The notes under the pieces are model-generated. The model was not told the DNA's origin and ran no database searches. It saw nothing but the letters and a program-made list of their open reading frames with translations. A stretch of DNA of 64,000 nucleotides. It comes from JAJPKK01 sp963824905. GTDB taxonomy: Bacteria > Pseudomonadota > Alphaproteobacteria > Rhizobiales > Xanthobacteraceae. Of this stretch, positions 34,768 through 43,257 are shown piece by piece. The stretch covers positions 124,001-188,000 of the forward strand of contig CAWGRH010000012.1 of assembly GCA_963824905.1 (NCBI GenBank). Reading direction: 5' to 3'. A program made the position numbers and the translations under genes. Positions within the stretch are counted from its first letter, which is position 1. Every line of letters begins with the position of its first letter.

Positions 34768-35853
34768 TCATGCTCGCCCTCGCACCGGCTGTACGCCGAG
34801 GTCGCGCGCGAGCGCATCGAGCTGCGCGAGCAACGCCGCGGGGAGCGGGACGCCGTCGCGCAGGCGTTCGGCGCGGCATTCGCGGCGACGGTCGCCCGGC
34901 AGACGGATGTCGTCGACGCCGGGCATGCGCTGCAATTCACGCAGGTCACGCAAATGGCGGTCAGTCTCGGCCGTGAAGGTCGCGAGCGGCACGAACCGCG
35001 CGATGTCGAGCGCCACCATGAAATGGCCGGTGTTGGTCGCGCTGGCATCGTCGGCGTTGAAATCGATGACCTCGCGCCCGAACGTGGCGCCGTTGAGCAC
35101 GCCGGCCAGCAACCCGAGCATGATGGCGAGCCCGCTGCCCTTGTAGCCGCCGATCGGCAGCAGCAGGCCTTGTGCGCTCATGCGCGGATCGGTGAGCGGG
35201 CCGCCGGTGTCGCGGTCGATCAGCCAGCCTTCCGGCATGTCGCGGCCGGCGAGCGCATATTTCTTCACCGTGCCGTAGGAGACGATGGTGGTCGCCATGT
35301 CGAGCACCACCGGCCCGTCGCCGGAGGGCACCGCGATGCCGAGCGGATTGGTGCCGAGCAGCAGCTCCGAGCCTCCCCACACCGCCATATGGTTGGCATT
35401 GGCGACCGCCGAATAGAGACCGATCATGCCGTGCGCGACCGGCATCGCCGCGTAGAGGCCCGCGGTGCCCGCGTGGTTCGAGCGCCGCACGCCGACCCAG
35501 CCGACGCCGGCCTCGCGGGCAAGCGCGATCGCGGTGTCGGCGGCGCGGCTCACGACGAGATGGCCCATGCCGTTGTCGCCGTCGACCAGCGCAGTGGCCG
35601 CCGCGGTCTTCGTCACCGTAATGTTGGGTTTGGTGTTGAAGCCGCCGGCGCGGATGCGGCGGACGTATTGGGGCAGGCGAAAAATGCCGTGGGCGTCGGC
35701 CCCGGTGAGATCCGCCTCGGTCATCAGCTCCGCGACCTTGCCGGCATCGGCGGCAGGAAGCCCGACGGCGCCGAGCACGTCGGCGATGAAAGCGGTGATG
35801 GCGCGTGGGGCGATTCGGTCGTCCGCGTCCTGCTCGCGGGTGCGGTCGTCCAT
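34768..35853 (-). CDS. Ldh family (malate/L-lactate type) oxidoreductase
   Basis: A 361-residue NAD(P)-dependent dehydrogenase of the LdhA/MDH type II (YlbC/ComC) fold, which reduces 2-keto acids or imino acids such as oxaloacetate, ureidoglycolate or delta-1-piperideine-2-carboxylate. Family segments: DLTGADAHGIFRLPQYVRR, VDGDNGMGHLVVSRAAD, VRRSNHAGTAGLYAAM, TNPLGIAVPSGDGPVVLDMA and LPIGGYKGSGLAIMLGLLAG. The ATG at 35853 with a GAGGCG site upstream is chosen over an earlier ATG. It is probably monocistronic. Specific substrate unknown. Confidence 0.9.
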   Translation of the reverse strand: MDDRTREQDADDRIAPRAITAFIADVLGAVGLPAADAGKVAELMTEADLTGADAHGIFRLPQYVRRIRAGGFNTKPNITVTKTAAATALVDGDNGMGHLVVSRAADTAIALAREAGVGWVGVRRSNHAGTAGLYAAMPVAHGMIGLYSAVANANHMAVWGGSELLLGTNPLGIAVPSGDGPVVLDMATTIVSYGTVKKYALAGRDMPEGWLIDRDTGGPLTDPRMSAQGLLLPIGGYKGSGLAIMLGLLAGVLNGATFGREVIDFNADDASATNTGHFMVALDIARFVPLATFTAETDRHLRDLRELQRMPGVDDIRLPGDRRRECRAERLRDGVPLPAALLAQLDALARDLGVQPVRGRA

Positions 35854-35925
35854 CAGCGCGCCTCGGTGCCGGGTACGTGAAAGCGGATCATGCGTGGGCC
35901 TCATGCTAGGGGCAAAATTTTCACT

Positions 35926-36052
35926 GTCATCGCCCGGCTTGACCGGGCGATCCAGTAACCACCGGCCTCTCGGTGGGGCAAGGTATTTGCCACACCGGTG
36001 GCACAGGGGTTACTGGATTGCCCGGTCAAGCCAGGTCAAGCAGGGCAATGAC
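35926..36052. repeat. Palindromic intergenic element, class C copy 1
   Basis: GTCATCGCCCGGCTTGACCG with GATCCAGTAACC faces GGTTACTGGATTGCCCGGTC. The right arm has a short internal duplication (AGCCAGGTCAAGCAGG) absent from the copies at 49937-50058 and 52697-52818. It lies in the 276-base gap between the Ldh-type and deacetylase genes; nothing else is recognised there. Confidence 0.85.
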
Positions 36053-36129
36053 AACTATGTGGGGCGCGTCCGCACTTTCGATTCGCCGTGCAAGTGCCCG
36101 GAACGACGACGCTCAGGCGCCGTCCCCAT

Positions 36130-36963
36130 TCACTCCCACATCCGCGCGCGCGCCTCGCGCGCCGCGTCTTCCATCGTCATGAACACCGCGCCTTCCCGGG
36201 CCAGCCGGTCGACCAGGTCCTCGAGCGCCAGCATGCGGTAGCCACGGCCGATCACGTAGGGGTGCATGGTGTAGGTGAGGATGCCCCACTCGACCGACTT
36301 CTTCATGTAGAGAAACTCGTCGAGCCAGTTGCCCATCACCGCACGGGCGGGCTGCAGGCCTTGCAGCACGGTCTGTGCGGTACGCATGAACTCGAAATGG
36401 GGAAAATCGTCGAGCGACCAGCTGATCGGCATCTCGATCAGCGCCGTCTCGTCGCCGAAGCGGTAGGGCTCGCCGAGCTTCGCGACGTCGCCGCGCCGCG
36501 CCCGGTACGGCCAGTAGTCCGCCCCCATCAGGCTCGAATCATAGACGAAGCCGTGGGCGACCAGGAGGTCGATGGTGCTAGCGGAGAGGTCCCAGGAGGG
36601 CGAGCGGTAGCCGCGCGCCTTCCTGCCCGTGAGGCGCAGGATCGCCTCGTTGGCGCGCACGAGATCGGCCTCCTCGGCTTCGCGGCTCTGCTCGGCCGGC
36701 GGCACATGGGCCCAGCTGTGATGGGCGATCTCGTGGCCCGCCTTCACCACCGCCTCGCATTCGCGGGAGAAAGTCTCGATGGTGAAGCCGGGCGTGAACC
36801 AGGTTGCGCGGATGCCGCGGCTTCCCAGCATGTCGAGGATGCGCGACGAAGCGCGGGCGCCGAACTCGCCACGCGACAGCGGCGTCGGCGTCGTGAGCCC
36901 GCGCGCGATGAAGCCCGACATTGTATCGAAATCGAAGGTGAGACAGACGATGTGCCGCGGCAA
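36130..36963 (-). CDS. Polysaccharide deacetylase (NodB homology) family protein
   Basis: A 277-residue metal-dependent deacetylase-fold protein. TFDFDTMSG carries the catalytic aspartates, GHEIAHHSWAHV the zinc histidines, and GYRSPSWDLS the third conserved block; DDFPHFEF and LTYTMHPYVIGRG follow. It lacks a signal peptide or membrane helix, so like PuuE and Helicobacter PgdA relatives it is probably cytosolic. The only start giving the full domain is TTG at 36963 (LPRHIVCLTFDFD region), an uncommon start with no strong ribosome site. Substrate could be an allantoin-like amide or a sugar; not resolvable. Confidence 0.85.
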   Translation of the reverse strand: MPRHIVCLTFDFDTMSGFIARGLTTPTPLSRGEFGARASSRILDMLGSRGIRATWFTPGFTIETFSRECEAVVKAGHEIAHHSWAHVPPAEQSREAEEADLVRANEAILRLTGRKARGYRSPSWDLSASTIDLLVAHGFVYDSSLMGADYWPYRARRGDVAKLGEPYRFGDETALIEMPISWSLDDFPHFEFMRTAQTVLQGLQPARAVMGNWLDEFLYMKKSVEWGILTYTMHPYVIGRGYRMLALEDLVDRLAREGAVFMTMEDAAREARARMWE

Positions 36964-37063
36964 GCTGCCATCCCGAGCTGACGAACGGGCGCGACTATAG
37001 CATTGCGTCTATAAGGGTATATTCGTCCAGCTCGCTACGAGGATTAAATCTTCCCATTTCGAA

Positions 37064-37173
37064 CCTCATCCTGAGGAGCGTCCGCAGGACGCGTCTCGAA
37101 GGACAGCCACAGGCCGCAGCCTTTGCGGCCATCCTTCGAGACGCCGTGCTGCGCACGGCTCCTCAGGATAAGG
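37064..37173. repeat. Palindromic intergenic element, class A copy 2
   Basis: Same design as 3455-3564: CCTCATCCTGAGGAGCGTCC at the left, GCTCCTCAGGATAAGG at the right, and the GTCTCGAAGGA / TCCTTCGAGAC inner pair. It lies in the 244-base gap upstream of the Gfo/Idh/MocA gene, the rest of which is AT-richer and may hold its promoter. Confidence 0.9.
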
Positions 37174-37207
37174 TCTGTGAAGACACACAGGGGCTTCCGG
37201 AATCCGC

Positions 37208-38356
37208 ATGGCCACCCGAACAGTCGGCATCATCTTGAACGGCGCCACCAGCCGGATCGGCTCGACCCAGCATCTCAAGAATGCACTGGCGCCGATCCGG
37301 GCCGAAGGCGGCCTTGCCGTCGGCGCCGACCGGGTGATGCCGCGCGTGCTCCTTGTCGGCCGGGATGCCGATCGCCTCGCTGCGCTCGCGCGCGAGCACG
37401 GGGTCGAGAGCACGACCGACCTCGATGCCGCGCTGGCCGATCCGGCCTGCGAGGTGCTGTTCGACGCCGCGGTGACCCACCAGCGCCAGGCGACGCTCGA
37501 TAAGGCGATCGCGGCCGGCAAGCACGTCTATTCTGAAAAGCCGGTCGCCGCGAGCGTCGCCGTCGGGCGCGCCCTCATGGCGTCGATGGAGGCGCGCGGG
37601 CTCAAGCATGCCGCCGTCGAGGACAAGCAATATTTGCCGGGGCTCACCAAGCTCGCGCGCCTCTCGGAGGCCGGCTCCTTCGGCCGCGTCGTCGGCTTCC
37701 GGCTCGAATTCGGCTGGTGGGTGTTCGACGGCGTCGAGGAACGCTGCCAGCGGCCGAGCTGGAACTATCGCAAGGTGAGCGGCGGTGGGCTGATTCTCGA
37801 TATGTATCCGCATTTTCGCTACATGATCGAGAACATCCTGGGCCCGATCGAGCGGGTCGCCTGCGCCGCGACGACCGCCGTCCCGGAGCGCGTCGACGAA
37901 CGTAGCGAGCGCTATGCGGTCGATGTCGAGGACCACACCGCGACACTGGTCACGCTCAGCTCCGGCGCCGTTGGCTCGATCCTCGCGACCTGGGCGACGC
38001 GGGTGCGGCGCGACGACCTCATGACGTTCCAGATCGACGGCACGCGCGGCTCCGCCGTCGCCGGGCTGCACCGTTGCTACGCCCAGTCGATCGGCGACAC
38101 GCCGAAGGTCGCGGCGTTCAATCCGATGACCGATCTCGGTATCGACTACGCGAGCCGCTGGCAGGAGGTGCCGGCGGCGGGGCCTTATCCCAATCCCTAC
38201 CGGGTCGGATGGGAGGATTTCCTGCGCCACCTCGTCGCCGGGACGCCGCTGCGCTCGGATTTTGCCGCCGGCATCCGCGATGTCGCCTTCGCCGAGGCGT
38301 GCTACCGCAGCCTCGCCGGCGGCACGTCCATCCGCCTCGACGACGTGCTTTCGTGA
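37208..38356 (+). CDS. Gfo/Idh/MocA family oxidoreductase
   Basis: A 382-residue NAD(P)-dependent oxidoreductase with an N-terminal Rossmann domain (TVGIILNGATSRIGSTQHL) and a C-terminal substrate domain. Family features are VTHQRQATLDKAIAAGKHV and the EKPVAAS motif with the catalytic lysine, then GGGLILDMYPHFRYMIENIL. These enzymes usually act on sugars, inositols or related polyols; here the N-terminal glycine pattern is unusual (NGATSRIG). Its stop overlaps the start of the following SDR gene by one base, so the two probably work in one pathway. Confidence 0.9.
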   Translation: MATRTVGIILNGATSRIGSTQHLKNALAPIRAEGGLAVGADRVMPRVLLVGRDADRLAALAREHGVESTTDLDAALADPACEVLFDAAVTHQRQATLDKAIAAGKHVYSEKPVAASVAVGRALMASMEARGLKHAAVEDKQYLPGLTKLARLSEAGSFGRVVGFRLEFGWWVFDGVEERCQRPSWNYRKVSGGGLILDMYPHFRYMIENILGPIERVACAATTAVPERVDERSERYAVDVEDHTATLVTLSSGAVGSILATWATRVRRDDLMTFQIDGTRGSAVAGLHRCYAQSIGDTPKVAAFNPMTDLGIDYASRWQEVPAAGPYPNPYRVGWEDFLRHLVAGTPLRSDFAAGIRDVAFAEACYRSLAGGTSIRLDDVLS

Positions 38357-39126
38357 TGATGGCCGAACCGATGCCGCCGCCCGCCGCCGCGCCGACCGCT
38401 CTCGTCACCGGCACCTCGACCGGCATCGGCCGGGTAATCGCGCTGGCGCTCGCCCGCGCCGGCTACGATCTCGCGGTGACCGAGGTAGAGATCGGGCGGC
38501 TCGACGCGCTGCTCGGCGAGCCGGACTTGCGTGGCCGCAAGGTGGTGCCGATCGCGCTCGATCTCGCCTCGCCTGAGAGCGTCGCGTCGGCCTTCGCGCA
38601 GGCGGTCGCCGCATTCCCCCATATCGACGTGCTCGTCAACAATGCGGCGCGTGCCCTGATCAAGCCGGTGGTGGAGGTGACGCGGGCGGAGTGGGACGCG
38701 GTAATCGACGTCAACCTCGCCGGCACGTTCTTTCTCACCCAGGCGTTCGGACGCCATGCGATCGCGCGCGGCAGCGGCAACGTGATCACGATCGCGTCGA
38801 CCCATGGACTGACCGGCATCGGCGGGCGCGCGGTCTACGGCATCGCCAAGGCCGGGCTCATCCAGATGACGCGCATGCTCGCCATCGAATGGGCGCCCCA
38901 CGGCGTCCGCGCCAACGCGGTAGCCCCGGCGACCGTGCTCACGCCCTCCCGTGCCGGCATGCTGGCCGACCCGCAAGCCCGCGCCCGGATGCTCGCGCGT
39001 ATCCCGAGCGGTCGGTTCGTGACGCCGGAGGAGGTCGCCGCAGCAGTGGTGTTTCTCGCTTCACCCGATGCGGCTGCAATCACCGGCCAGGTGCTAGTGG
39101 TGGATGGCGGGTTGACGGCGCAGTGA
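38356..39126 (+). CDS. SDR family oxidoreductase
   Basis: A 256-residue classical short-chain dehydrogenase. The cofactor loop is TGTSTGIGR, followed by NNAA, and the catalytic Ser-Tyr-Lys set is in IASTHGLTGIGGRAVYGIAK. The C-terminal VDGGLTAQ is standard. It begins with ATGATG at 38356 inside the TGATG junction with the preceding oxidoreductase, or at a GTG three bases earlier. The pair would oxidise or reduce a sugar or polyol in successive steps; the substrate is unknown. Confidence 0.92.
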   Translation: MMAEPMPPPAAAPTALVTGTSTGIGRVIALALARAGYDLAVTEVEIGRLDALLGEPDLRGRKVVPIALDLASPESVASAFAQAVAAFPHIDVLVNNAARALIKPVVEVTRAEWDAVIDVNLAGTFFLTQAFGRHAIARGSGNVITIASTHGLTGIGGRAVYGIAKAGLIQMTRMLAIEWAPHGVRANAVAPATVLTPSRAGMLADPQARARMLARIPSGRFVTPEEVAAAVVFLASPDAAAITGQVLVVDGGLTAQ

Positions 39127-39194
39127 TGCGGTGCGGGCGTGCCCTCGTGCGCCGCGGCGTTGATGCTACAGCGTGAGCGTTCAACCATCTCGCA

Positions 39195-39282
39195 GTCATC
39201 GCCGGGCTTGTCCCGGCGACCCCGATAACGGGGCACGGCCGTGCCAATTGATCGGGGTGGCCGGGACAAGCCCGGCCATGAC
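39195..39282. repeat. Palindromic intergenic element, class B copy 1
   Basis: GTCATCGCCGGGCTTGTCCC at the left faces GGGACAAGCCCGGCCATGAC at the right, with GACCCCGATAACGGGG and ATCGGGGTGG inside. Copies are at 41404-41491 and 59724-59813. It sits between the convergent SDR and ABC binding-protein genes. Confidence 0.9.
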
Positions 39283-39312
39283 CACTTCAAAGATGCGGAA
39301 TAACGGGACGCG

Positions 39313-40401
39313 CTACGGGTTGAACACGTTCGTCCACTCGTCGCGCAGCATCTTCAGCTTGTCGGTGGAGAGCGCCTGCCAGTCGACATTGACGAGGTTG
39401 AGGCTGTCGATCGCCGGGGCGTATTCGGGCAGCGGGCTCTTGAAGCCGGAGCGGCCGGACACCATGGCCTCGCCCTTGACGAGGATGGTCTGGCCCTCCT
39501 CCGACAGGATGAAATCGACCCACAGCTTCGCCGCATTGGGGTGCGGCGCTTTCTTGAGGATGAACATGCTCTGGGGCAGCAGCACCGAGCCCTCGGTCGG
39601 GAAGATGAATTTCAGCTTGCCGCCCTTCTGGTTGTACTGATAGGCGCGGGTCGGCATGCCGGAGAACGACATCAGATCTTCGCCGGTGACGAGCCGTCCG
39701 GCGATCTGCTCGGAGCGGATCAGGAACGACGGCTTCATCTTGGCGATGCTCTTGAAATAATCGGAGTTGAGCACCTCGCGCTGCCCCGCATAGGTCGCGA
39801 GATAGGCAACCGACTTCGCGACGTCGCCGATGCTCATGCGGCCCGGCGGCACGGCGTTGACGACGTCCTTCCATGACTTGCCTTCGAACTTGAGCTGGTC
39901 GGTGCTCCACATCGGCACGAACAGGTAGGCGCCATTGAAAGCGAACACGCCGGGCTTGCCGAGGCCGCGCTTGAACGCGTCGGCGAAGTATTTGTATTCA
40001 GGCGAATCGTAGTCGAGGGCGTCGCCGGCCGCCGCGCGCTCGAACACCCAGGGCGGCGAGCCGACGGCGGCGACGTCGATGGTGACGCGGTTGGCGTTGA
40101 TCTCCTGCTCGACCCGGGTGACGAGGCCCGCGGTGGCGGAGAGCTGGTAGTTCACCTGGAACGAGCCCGGCAACCCGTAACGCTTGCGGAACGCCGCGGT
40201 GAGCGCGTCGTTGGTCTCGGGCTGGATGACGACGTCCCAGTAGGTGAGCGCGCCCTCCTTCTTGGCGCCGTCGATCAGCGCGGCGACGCGCGCCTTCTCC
40301 TGCGCCGAGGCTCCCTGCAGGGCCGGTGGCTCCTGCGCGGCGGCCCCACCGACGGCGCAGCAGCCCAACAGCAGGGCGAGGAGGGCGCGGCGAAGGCTCA
40401 T
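39313..40401 (-). CDS. ABC transporter extracellular binding protein (iron/thiamine/polyamine type)
   Basis: A 362-residue periplasmic solute-binding protein. The signal peptide is MSLRRALLALLLGCCAVGG followed by AAA, cleaved near residue 22. The mature sequence (LIDGAKKEGALTYWDVV, RYGLPGSFQVNY, RVEQEINANRVTIDVAAVG) matches the family that serves Fe3+, thiamine, putrescine and phosphonate importers. The permease and ATPase of that class lie about 1.7 kb away at 42.1-45.0 kb on the same strand, so they may form one importer despite the intervening gene. Substrate unknown. Confidence 0.87.
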   Translation of the reverse strand: MSLRRALLALLLGCCAVGGAAAQEPPALQGASAQEKARVAALIDGAKKEGALTYWDVVIQPETNDALTAAFRKRYGLPGSFQVNYQLSATAGLVTRVEQEINANRVTIDVAAVGSPPWVFERAAAGDALDYDSPEYKYFADAFKRGLGKPGVFAFNGAYLFVPMWSTDQLKFEGKSWKDVVNAVPPGRMSIGDVAKSVAYLATYAGQREVLNSDYFKSIAKMKPSFLIRSEQIAGRLVTGEDLMSFSGMPTRAYQYNQKGGKLKFIFPTEGSVLLPQSMFILKKAPHPNAAKLWVDFILSEEGQTILVKGEAMVSGRSGFKSPLPEYAPAIDSLNLVNVDWQALSTDKLKMLRDEWTNVFNP

Positions 40402-40687
40402 GGTGTTCTCCCCGAAAAATGCGTCCGTTCGGCGTCGTTGGTTGCCTGGATCGTAGAGGCGCGCCGGGCGTCGTGCAACGAAACGGGGTGGCATGCGACA
40501 TGATCGCCTCTCCGACCGACCTTGCCGCCGACCCCCATCACCCCGCTTGTAGCCGCGCGAGCCTTATGTTTTGCTGCCGCCGCCCGTACCGGGCATCCGA
40601 ACCGCAAGTGCCGACGAGCGGATCAGCGTGACTTCGCTACGCTCGCAGTCCAGCCGGCCAGACGAGAACGGGAACAGGGGAGAGACC

Positions 40688-41359
40688 ATGCATCGGATCA
40701 TCACAATGTCGTTCGCCGCGTCCTTGGCGACGCTCAGCCTCGGTGGCGCCGCGTTTGCCCAGCAGGCGCCGCAGTCGCCCAACATGACGTTCTTCGTCGC
40801 CAGCAACGGGCCCGGCAAGGGCGGCGACCTCGGCGGCATGGATGCGGCGGACGCCCGCTGCCAGAGCCTCGGGATGGCGGCCGGCGCCGGCAACAAGGTC
40901 TGGCGCGCCTACCTGAGCTCGTCGCCGAACGCCTCGGTCAAGGTGATCAACGCGCGCGACCGTATCGGCAAGGGCCCATGGCAGAACTTCAAGGGCGAGG
41001 TCGTCGCCCAGAACGTCGACGACCTCCACGGTCCCGGCAACAAGCTGAGCCAGGACACGGCGCTCACCGAGCGCGGCACCAAGATCTCGGGCTTCGGCAT
41101 GACCCCGAACTGGCACGACGCCATCACCGGCTCGACGGCCGACGGCCGCGCCTTCGAGACCAATATGAACCTCACCTGCAACAACTATACGAGCAGCCAG
41201 TACGGCAAGGCGATGCTCGGCCACATCGACCGCAAGGGTCCGAACGAAAGCGACCAGATGCGCTCGTGGAACGCCTCGCACATGTCGCGCGGCTGCAGCC
41301 AGGACGACCTGGTCGCGACGGGCGGCAACGGCCTGTTCTACTGCTTCGCCGCGCAGTAA
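40688..41359 (+). CDS. Secreted lectin-like hypothetical protein
   Basis: A 223-residue protein with a signal peptide ending near residue 25 (GAAFA). The mature part begins MTFFVASNGPGKGGDLGGMD, then ADARCQSLGM and KVWRAYLSS; the C-terminal half has SWNASHMSRGCSQDD and GNGLFYCFA. Spacing of WRAYLS and the four cysteines recalls collagenase NC10/endostatin or C-type-lectin-like folds found in bacterial surface proteins; that is inference. GGGGAGAG precedes the ATG. It reads away from the ABC binding protein across a 286-base gap that holds no other gene and probably both promoters. Confidence 0.72.
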   Translation: MHRIITMSFAASLATLSLGGAAFAQQAPQSPNMTFFVASNGPGKGGDLGGMDAADARCQSLGMAAGAGNKVWRAYLSSSPNASVKVINARDRIGKGPWQNFKGEVVAQNVDDLHGPGNKLSQDTALTERGTKISGFGMTPNWHDAITGSTADGRAFETNMNLTCNNYTSSQYGKAMLGHIDRKGPNESDQMRSWNASHMSRGCSQDDLVATGGNGLFYCFAAQ

Positions 41360-41403
41360 CGCGACGTTGCGCAGCGAGGCCACAGGCCTCGATCCACATG
41401 AGA

Positions 41404-41491
41404 GTCATGGCCGGGCTTGTCCCGGCCACCCCGATCATGGGGCACAGCCGTGCCTTGTTGTCGGGGTCGCCGGGACAAGCCCGGCGATGAC
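41404..41491. repeat. Palindromic intergenic element, class B copy 2
   Basis: GTCATGGCCGGGCTTGTCCC faces GGGACAAGCCCGGCGATGAC, with CCCCGATCATGGGG in the middle. It separates the convergent lectin-like and hypothetical genes. Confidence 0.9.
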
Positions 41492-41518
41492 CAGCGTTTT
41501 TGCGCGAAGTAGCTTGCC

Positions 41519-42058
41519 TTAGGGCCGCTCCCCGAGCCGGCGTTCGAGCTCCTCGAGCAGCGGGATGGCGCGGTCGCCGATGAGCGCGTTGGCGCGGCGG
41601 CTGTACTCGGCGAAGACTTTGTTGTCGGGATGCGCGGCGGCCATGCTGGCGATCGCGTCTTTCTTCTCGTCGAGGTAATTGCGGCTGCGGGAGAGCAGCT
41701 GTCCGTGCAGGACGTGCAGCAGCAGCTCCTGGTCGGTCGGCGAGTCCACGTAGATCGAAACCGCGGCCATCATGAACACCGTGTTGAGCCGCTCGTGGGC
41801 CGCTTCGAGATTGAGCTCGACATAGGCGTAGGATTCGATCTGGCCGGCATCCTCCGGCTTGAGGTTGTGCAGCGCCGAGCCGACGTCGTTCTCGAACGAC
41901 GCGATCGCCTCGTTGATCGAGACGAGGCGGGCGGTGTCCTTATCGTCGAGGACGGCGGCGCGCGCCGGCATCGCGGTCATCAATGCGAGGCCAATGACGG
42001 CGGCAAGGCGGATTGCGGCGGCGAAACCCGCCGCGGCTCTGCTCGGTCGATCGTTCAT
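41519..42058 (-). CDS. Secreted helical hypothetical protein
   Basis: A 179-residue protein with a long signal peptide ending near residue 34 (AMPARA). The mature part is charged and alpha-helical (DKDTARLVSINEAIASFEND, LNLEAAHERLNTVF, RSRNYLDEKKDAIASM). GGGAGGG precedes the ATG at 42058. It lies 38 bases after the ABC ATPase gene, so it may be its co-transcribed third gene. I do not recognise a family; a periplasmic accessory protein of the importer is a possible role but unsupported. Confidence 0.7.
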   Translation of the reverse strand: MNDRPSRAAAGFAAAIRLAAVIGLALMTAMPARAAVLDDKDTARLVSINEAIASFENDVGSALHNLKPEDAGQIESYAYVELNLEAAHERLNTVFMMAAVSIYVDSPTDQELLLHVLHGQLLSRSRNYLDEKKDAIASMAAAHPDNKVFAEYSRRANALIGDRAIPLLEELERRLGERP

Positions 42059-42096
42059 CGCCTGCCCTCCCGGTGGCCCCAATCGCCGCCGACCCA

Positions 42097-43245
42097 TTAC
42101 GGTTGCGTGCCGTTTTCGACGAAGACGATGCAATCCTCCGGCCGGATAGTGACCGCGACCGCCTCGCCGGCATGAAGGCCGCGGGGCGACTGGATTGCGC
42201 CGAAGATCACGCCGTCGATCGCAACGATATACTCCTCCTCGAGACCGAGGAAGGAGGCCGCCCGCGTCACCCCGGAAAACTGGCGCGCGTGAGGCGGATG
42301 CGCATCCGGCGCCGCCGCCGGGTCGCCCGAGGCCGCGCCCGGCTTCGCGACGCCGATATGCTCCTTGCGGGTGCAGGCGATGACGCGCGCGCCGGCGGTA
42401 GGCGGCGCGGCGCCCTCGAGCACGCCCCACAACGAGAAGGCGTCGGAGAGTGCGACCTCCACGAAGTGGCCGCTATCGGGCGCGGGATGCGAGCGCACCG
42501 CCCGGCCGTGGTGCACGTTGAGGCCGAGGAATTCCGCGACGAACGGCGTCCGCGGGCGTGCGAACACGCTGCGCGGATCGCCGATGGTCTCGATCCGCCC
42601 GTGGTTCATCACCGCAACGGTCTCGGCGAGCGAGAACGCCTCGGTCTGGTCGTGAGTGACGTAGACCGCGGTAAAGCCGAGGCGCTCCTGGAGCACCGCG
42701 AGCTCCATGCGCATGTGGGCGCGCAGCCGTGCATCGAGGTTCGACATCGGCTCGTCGAACAGCACGAGGCGCGGCTCGTGCACCAGCGCACGGGCGAGCG
42801 CTACCCGCTGCTGCTGGCCGCCGGAGAGCGCCGTCGCCGGCTTGCCGCTCGCGCTCGCGAGGCCGACCATGTCGAGGACGCGCGCGGTGCGCTTTGCGAC
42901 CTCGGTGCGCGCGACGCGGCGCACCTTGAGCGGAAAGCCGACGTTCTCGGCGACCGTCATGTGCGGCCACACCGCATAGGACTGGAACACGATGCCGAGC
43001 TCGCGCCGCTCGGGCACCAGGTTGATGCCGGCGTCGTGGTCGAACACCGCCTTGCCGGCGATCTCGATCGCGCCGGCATCCGCGGTCTCGAGGCCGGCGA
43101 GGCAGCGCAAAATCGTGGTCTTGCCGCACCCCGATGGCCCGAGCAGCGCCAAGGTGTGGCCCTCCTCGATGGCGAGCGAGACGCCGTCGACCGCGACGAG
43201 GTCGCCGAATGACTTGCGCAAGTCCCTGATCCGCAGGAACGCCAC
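42097..43245 (-). CDS. ABC transporter ATP-binding protein
   Basis: A 382-residue ATPase of the iron/spermidine/putrescine (PotA/FbpC) class. Walker A is GPSGCGKTTIL, the signature LSGGQQQRVALARAL, Walker B LVLFDEPMSNLD, and the switch histidine follows in YVTHDQTEAFSLAE. The long C-terminal region after about residue 240 is the regulatory OB/TOBE part. It starts 12 bases after the permease stop. It energises import through that permease. Confidence 0.95.
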   Translation of the reverse strand: MAFLRIRDLRKSFGDLVAVDGVSLAIEEGHTLALLGPSGCGKTTILRCLAGLETADAGAIEIAGKAVFDHDAGINLVPERRELGIVFQSYAVWPHMTVAENVGFPLKVRRVARTEVAKRTARVLDMVGLASASGKPATALSGGQQQRVALARALVHEPRLVLFDEPMSNLDARLRAHMRMELAVLQERLGFTAVYVTHDQTEAFSLAETVAVMNHGRIETIGDPRSVFARPRTPFVAEFLGLNVHHGRAVRSHPAPDSGHFVEVALSDAFSLWGVLEGAAPPTAGARVIACTRKEHIGVAKPGAASGDPAAAPDAHPPHARQFSGVTRAASFLGLEEEYIVAIDGVIFGAIQSPRGLHAGEAVAVTIRPEDCIVFVENGTQP

Positions 43246-43257
43246 CCGAAGCTCCCT

